NCBI GenBank assembly: GCA_012026855.1
Contig: VEOV01000359.1
Coordinates: 1-25,532, forward strand
Source of the DNA: Geobacter sp.
GTDB lineage: Bacteria > Desulfobacterota > Desulfuromonadia > Geobacterales > DSM-12255
DNA length: 25,532 nucleotides
Direction of reading: 5' to 3'
Shown piece after piece: positions 22,365 to 25,532 of the stretch. The notes under the pieces are model-generated. The model was not told where the DNA came from. It searched no databases and saw nothing but the letters and a program-made list of their open reading frames with translations. Position numbers and translations under genes: made by a program. Within the stretch, counting starts at the first letter, position 1, and every line of letters starts with the position of its first letter.

Positions 22365-22397
22365 CTGAATACACACCATATCCTCGGAGGAACAAGG

Positions 22398-23000
22398 TTG
22401 AACGACGTCAAGGTAATTACTGAGCAGTTGCTGACCGGGCCGGCCATTACAGCCGTTCTGGACGATCTGGCGGCACTGCGGCTCGACATCTTCAGGGAGT
22501 ATCCCTATCTGTATCACGGCCGCAGAGAGGATGAGCTCCATTACCTGGCAGGCTATGCCACAGCGCCCGATGCCTGTGTCATCCTCGCCCGTGACGGCTC
22601 ATCTGTTATCGGAGCGGCTACCGGCATGCCACTTGTCCATGAAGACGCCCAGCTACGTGCCCCCTTTGCAGGGACAGGGCTGTACCTTGACGGGATTTAT
22701 TACGTCGGAGAACTGCTCTTTCAGCCGGCCTACCGTAACTGCGGACTGGGCCGGAAACTGCTTGGCCAGATGGCAAGCAAGGTACGTTCCTTCGGCCGCT
22801 TTCGCACCCTCACCTGCGCCACGGTCGAGCGCCCCGACGATCACCCCTTGCGTCCCGGCGACCATGTCCCCATCAGCCGGTTCCTCGGCCGCACCGGTTT
22901 TGTCAGGCTTCCAGGAGTGACCACCCGGTTCACCTGGTGTGAGTTCGATGGAGTCGAGCGAGATCACCCCATGCAGTTCTGGAGCAAGGAGCTGTGCTGA
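22398..23000 (+). CDS. GNAT-family acetyltransferase
   Basis: This 200-residue protein has a GNAT core: YVGELLFQPAYRNCGLGRKLLGQM (about 106-132) is motif A with the RNCGLG acetyl-CoA loop; RFLGRTGFVRL follows as motif B. N- and C-terminal extensions, including HPMQFWSKEL at the end, are shared with a group of uncharacterised GNATs. The start is TTG at 22398 with GGAGG eight bases upstream. It appears monocistronic: a remnant lies upstream and a strong terminator at 23091 downstream. The substrate is unknown. Confidence 0.86.
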   Translation: MNDVKVITEQLLTGPAITAVLDDLAALRLDIFREYPYLYHGRREDELHYLAGYATAPDACVILARDGSSVIGAATGMPLVHEDAQLRAPFAGTGLYLDGIYYVGELLFQPAYRNCGLGRKLLGQMASKVRSFGRFRTLTCATVERPDDHPLRPGDHVPISRFLGRTGFVRLPGVTTRFTWCEFDGVERDHPMQFWSKELC

Positions 23001-23090
23001 GTAAGCGCAAAAGGACGTCTCCAACCGGCTGGAGAGACCCTGAATGGGGCATCAGCAACGGTCTGGTCATGCTTGAGCCGTCACACAAAG

Positions 23091-23124
23091 AAAGAGCCCT
23101 GCCGGGATGCCGGCAGGGCTCTTT
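23091..23124. terminator. Strong bidirectional intrinsic terminator
   Basis: A perfect 15-base stem, AAAGAGCCCTGCCGG (23091-23105) with CCGGCAGGGCTCTTT (23110-23124), with a 4-base loop. T-rich flanks on both strands fit termination of the GNAT gene (plus) and the cohesin-like lipoprotein gene (minus). Confidence 0.75.
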
Positions 23125-23159
23125 CTGGTCTGTCTTGCGGCAATTCCGGTGGAGCAGAA

Positions 23160-24338
23160 TCAGCGTACGGTAACCGTTGCGCCACCTATTGCGACCGGGT
23201 TGTTGCTATTATCCAATACAGTAATGCCACTCAAGGCAAAATCTGCGGCGGTCGGTGCTCCCGAAGAGATATCGACAACGAGGGTGGCAATGTCACCGCT
23301 GGCAAAACCAGTGGCATTGATAATCCCGAAGGTAACTACCGGCCCATTCACCGTGTTGGACAACAGCGACTGCCCGGCATTGCCGCTCAGCACAAAGAGG
23401 TTGGCAAGCACCGACCCGCTGACTACCGGATCGAGGCGCAGCGACGTTCCTGCCGGCAGTGTGATCGTCCCTTGAACCCCGCCGACCAGAGTACCGGCAG
23501 GTACTCCGCTGGTGGCCAGTGTCAGGGTGATGGTGCTGGTGCCGACTGCCTCCAGATTTGCCGCAGCAGTGCTGAAACCGCTGAGAGTGCTGCTGGTCAC
23601 AACGCCAAGAGCAGTGGCAAAGGCATTTTTGTTGCCGGTGCCGAGCCCTGCGGTTGCCGAGGCATCCAGGTCACTCTTGAATGAAGTCAGGATGGTTACG
23701 AACTGGGCGAACGAGGCTGGGGATGAATTTGCAGCTTTGGCCATCTGGGAGAGTGATGCCAGGGCCAGGGTATAGCTCTGCTGGTCCATGGTGGCGGCTG
23801 CCATGGCCACCGCTGAAGGCTGAACCGGCTCAACAGCGGCTATGTCGGATATCTTGAACAGCGATGACACCCGTTGATTGGCAGCATCGATGTTTGCCGC
23901 TGTCAGCGTGCCGGCCATGCTGACGGCCAGGTCGGTCAGCGGCGTGACGGCAAAGTGTCGGGTCGTTGCGGCATTCACACCGCTGACCGCTGCCTTCATG
24001 GGGCGGGCTGCGACTATAGTCACAGTATTCCCGGTGGCCTCATCAGTATAGCTGCCGGTAGCTTCGATGAGCAGGGTACCGCTGTAGGCGCCGATATCGG
24101 CAGTGAACTTGCCGCTGCTGTCAGTAACAACTGTTGACAGAGGCGATGCTGCCCTGACTCCGGCACTGTCTACCCCGTAAACACTCACACTACCGGGGTA
24201 AAGAATCCCTTTGGCAGCGGTGCCGTAGATCAGCTTTGATGGTGACGAAGAGCCGCCTCCTCCACCACAGCCCCCCGCCAGAGTGAGAAGCGACATTGTC
24301 AACACTGCCAGAACCCTGTTTATGATATTACGCGTCAT
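23160..24338 (-). CDS. Lipoprotein with C-terminal cohesin-like module
   Basis: This 392-residue protein starts with a lipoprotein signal (LAGGC, C24) followed by the Gly-Ser linker GGGGGSSS common in Geobacter-type lipoproteins. Residues about 35-115 look like a carboxypeptidase-regulatory-like beta-sandwich (YGTAAKGILYPGSVSVYGV; TVVTDSSGKFTADIGAYSG). The middle (about 125-265) is Ala/Ser-rich and helical. The C-terminal 125 residues resemble a cohesin-like beta-sandwich (GVQGTITLPAGTSLRLDP; VVTFGIINATGFASGDIATL; DFALSGITVLD). AAGGTGG precedes the ATG. It lies 60 bases downstream of the dockerin-tailed multicopper oxidase gene on the same strand. The expected role is to anchor a dockerin-bearing partner at the membrane; this is inference. 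The cohesin call is by pattern only. Confidence 0.75.
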   Translation of the reverse strand: MTRNIINRVLAVLTMSLLTLAGGCGGGGGSSSPSKLIYGTAAKGILYPGSVSVYGVDSAGVRAASPLSTVVTDSSGKFTADIGAYSGTLLIEATGSYTDEATGNTVTIVAARPMKAAVSGVNAATTRHFAVTPLTDLAVSMAGTLTAANIDAANQRVSSLFKISDIAAVEPVQPSAVAMAAATMDQQSYTLALASLSQMAKAANSSPASFAQFVTILTSFKSDLDASATAGLGTGNKNAFATALGVVTSSTLSGFSTAAANLEAVGTSTITLTLATSGVPAGTLVGGVQGTITLPAGTSLRLDPVVSGSVLANLFVLSGNAGQSLLSNTVNGPVVTFGIINATGFASGDIATLVVDISSGAPTAADFALSGITVLDNSNNPVAIGGATVTVR

Positions 24339-24398
24339 GGTGCACCACCTTGAATGAATGTGAATGTTGATTGAAACCTTGCAATGTCTGACGACCTG

Positions 24399-25532
24399 CT
24401 ACCACGTTACCTGTCCCACAGCCCTCTTCAGGGTCAAAAGCGCGTCTCCCAGGTCCATCTTGCCGTCAGGCTTGGGGGCACCACCGGTCAACGGCCCCAC
24501 ATCACCACGCACCAGCTGGGTGCTGGACGGTTTCACCAGTCCGATGGATATCTTCAGGGACAGCAGCGCATCAGTAAGGTCAACGCCGCCGTCGCCATTG
24601 ACATCGCCAGTCGGGTCGCCGACAAAGAACGGCCGCATCATGTCATGCTCCTCGTGGGAAAGAATATGACAATGCCAGACATACATGCCGCTGATGTCGA
24701 ACTTTGCCTTTACCCGGGTCACCTTGCCTGGCGGGCAGACAATGGTGTCCTTGAAGGCAACCTCGAATTCGTTGGCCGCTCCGGCGGTCGGTACATTCTG
24801 TGCCAGAACCCCGCTCCCTTCGTAGTCGGGTGGGCTCAGCACTCCAGGCACGGTGTCCGGCGGGGTAAATTTGTAAGGAGCGTTCGCATCTCCCGTAAGG
24901 GCGATGTCTTCCCGGTTTATCAGCTGGAACGAGACCAGGTGCAGGTGCATCGGGTGTGAATCGGCAGTGGTGTTGATGATTTCCCAGATTTCGGTGTCGT
25001 TGAATTTTGGCCGCTCGGTGATGGCCACTTCATTGAAGCCGCGACCATCGATGGTCGGCATGGTGCGACCGAACTGGTCGGTGATCTCGATGAGTGAAAT
25101 CTTGCGTACCGGGGTGCTGGCCGTTGTCGCCACCGAATTTGCCGTTATGACCGGGCCGGTTGGCCGCAGGTTCAACGCTGTGGTCGGCGTCGGCACATCG
25201 GGGACCGAACTCTTTGCCACACTGACATCGAACATCATGATGTTGGCGATGGCATCAGGGTTGGTGTCCGGGTCGTACTGAATCGGGTTCGCTCCGGTGG
25301 GGAGGGACTGACCGTCGCCGTCATAGCCGAAGTCGGGAGATGGGCCACCGTAAGGGTAGTCGGGGCCAAGATTCTCCATCATGATCTGCTTGCCGCTCAG
25401 ACCGTTGAAGTCAACCAGCACATCGACCCGTTCACCGGGCATGAGAGGAAAATTCTCCCGCTGTACCGGGTTGTTGAGGAAGCCCTGTTCTCTGCCGATC
25501 TGGTAGATGGGGGCGTACTGGGCCGGGCTCGA
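24399..25532 (-). CDS. Multicopper oxidase with C-terminal dockerin (N-terminus outside window)
   Basis: The visible 377 residues are the C-terminal part; the frame is open to the window edge at 25532. Copper-site motifs are HPMHLH (24939-24956) and HCHILSHEEHDMM (24636-24674), giving ligands for the type 1 and trinuclear copper centres. Between and before them is a cupredoxin fold with a long insertion. After the last copper motif comes a dockerin-like tail: DVNGDGGVDLTD is a textbook calcium-binding loop followed by the ALLSLKISIG helix, and a second copy reads PDGKMDLGDALLTLKRAVG. Family members oxidise metals or phenols; the Geobacter OmpB protein, a multicopper protein, is needed for Fe(III) oxide reduction. 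The cohesin-like lipoprotein gene follows 60 bases downstream. Confidence 0.87.
   Translation of the reverse strand, partial: SSPAQYAPIYQIGREQGFLNNPVQRENFPLMPGERVDVLVDFNGLSGKQIMMENLGPDYPYGGPSPDFGYDGDGQSLPTGANPIQYDPDTNPDAIANIMMFDVSVAKSSVPDVPTPTTALNLRPTGPVITANSVATTASTPVRKISLIEITDQFGRTMPTIDGRGFNEVAITERPKFNDTEIWEIINTTADSHPMHLHLVSFQLINREDIALTGDANAPYKFTPPDTVPGVLSPPDYEGSGVLAQNVPTAGAANEFEVAFKDTIVCPPGKVTRVKAKFDISGMYVWHCHILSHEEHDMMRPFFVGDPTGDVNGDGGVDLTDALLSLKISIGLVKPSSTQLVRGDVGPLTGGAPKPDGKMDLGDALLTLKRAVGQVTW

Noticed and set aside
1..25532. CRISPR arrays, tRNA or rRNA genes, insertion sequences, phage integrases, plasmid origins
   Set aside because: No direct-repeat array, tRNA-like cloverleaf, rRNA segment, transposase motif or integrase was seen in the window.

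Overview
The window looks like chromosomal DNA from a Gram-negative, metabolically versatile and probably facultative or anaerobic bacterium. The best guess is a Geobacter-type member of the Desulfuromonadia/Desulfobacterota. The main clues are a Gly-Ser-rich lipoprotein carrying a cohesin-like module beside a dockerin-tailed multicopper oxidase, a NapH-type ferredoxin membrane protein behind a perfect FNR box, many lipoproteins and a predicted outer-membrane barrel. This is an inference from gene style; no rRNA or tRNA gene is present to confirm it.

Layout. 1-1000: the tail of an unknown gene, then an Asp/Glu-racemase-like enzyme. 1037-4069 (minus): a secreted Cys-containing protein and an operon of three lipoproteins centred on a penicillin-binding-protein-like serine hydrolase. 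4070-5041: divergent promoter with a palindrome, a DUF2975 membrane protein, a YozG-type regulator and an intrinsic terminator. 5060-6177: secreted M23 peptidase and a small beta-barrel. 6403-7502: MarR regulator and secreted YceI. 7607-12195: DODA-type dioxygenase, NamZ-family muramidase, a thioredoxin-domain YyaL protein interrupted by an in-frame amber codon, and a DCC-family (DUF393) protein. 12274-15030: cupin, DUF3135-like protein, SPFH/SHOCT protein and a TFIIB-type zinc-ribbon protein. 15184-16649 (minus): NapH-like iron-sulfur membrane protein and a small membrane protein behind an FNR site. 16843-17973: ArsR repressor divergent from a flavoprotein, with tandem operators between them. 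18005-20830 (minus): GNAT, arylamine N-acetyltransferase, GyrI-like, DUF1697 and EthD-like proteins. 20910-22364: decaying region with a reductase remnant, MarR, SRPBCC protein and an AraC HTH remnant. 22398-23000: GNAT. 23160-25532 (minus): cohesin-like lipoprotein and dockerin-tailed multicopper oxidase, the latter running off the window.

How the genes may work together. Three themes stand out. First, the envelope: peptidase, muramidase, serine hydrolase and lipoproteins point to cell-wall turnover and surface assembly. Second, small regulated units: at least four regulators (XRE, MarR, ArsR, MarR) sit beside inverted repeats that look like their own operators. Third, the most interesting pair is the last one: a lipoprotein with a cohesin-like module directly downstream of a multicopper oxidase with a C-terminal dockerin, which suggests non-cellulosomal docking of a redox enzyme to the cell surface.
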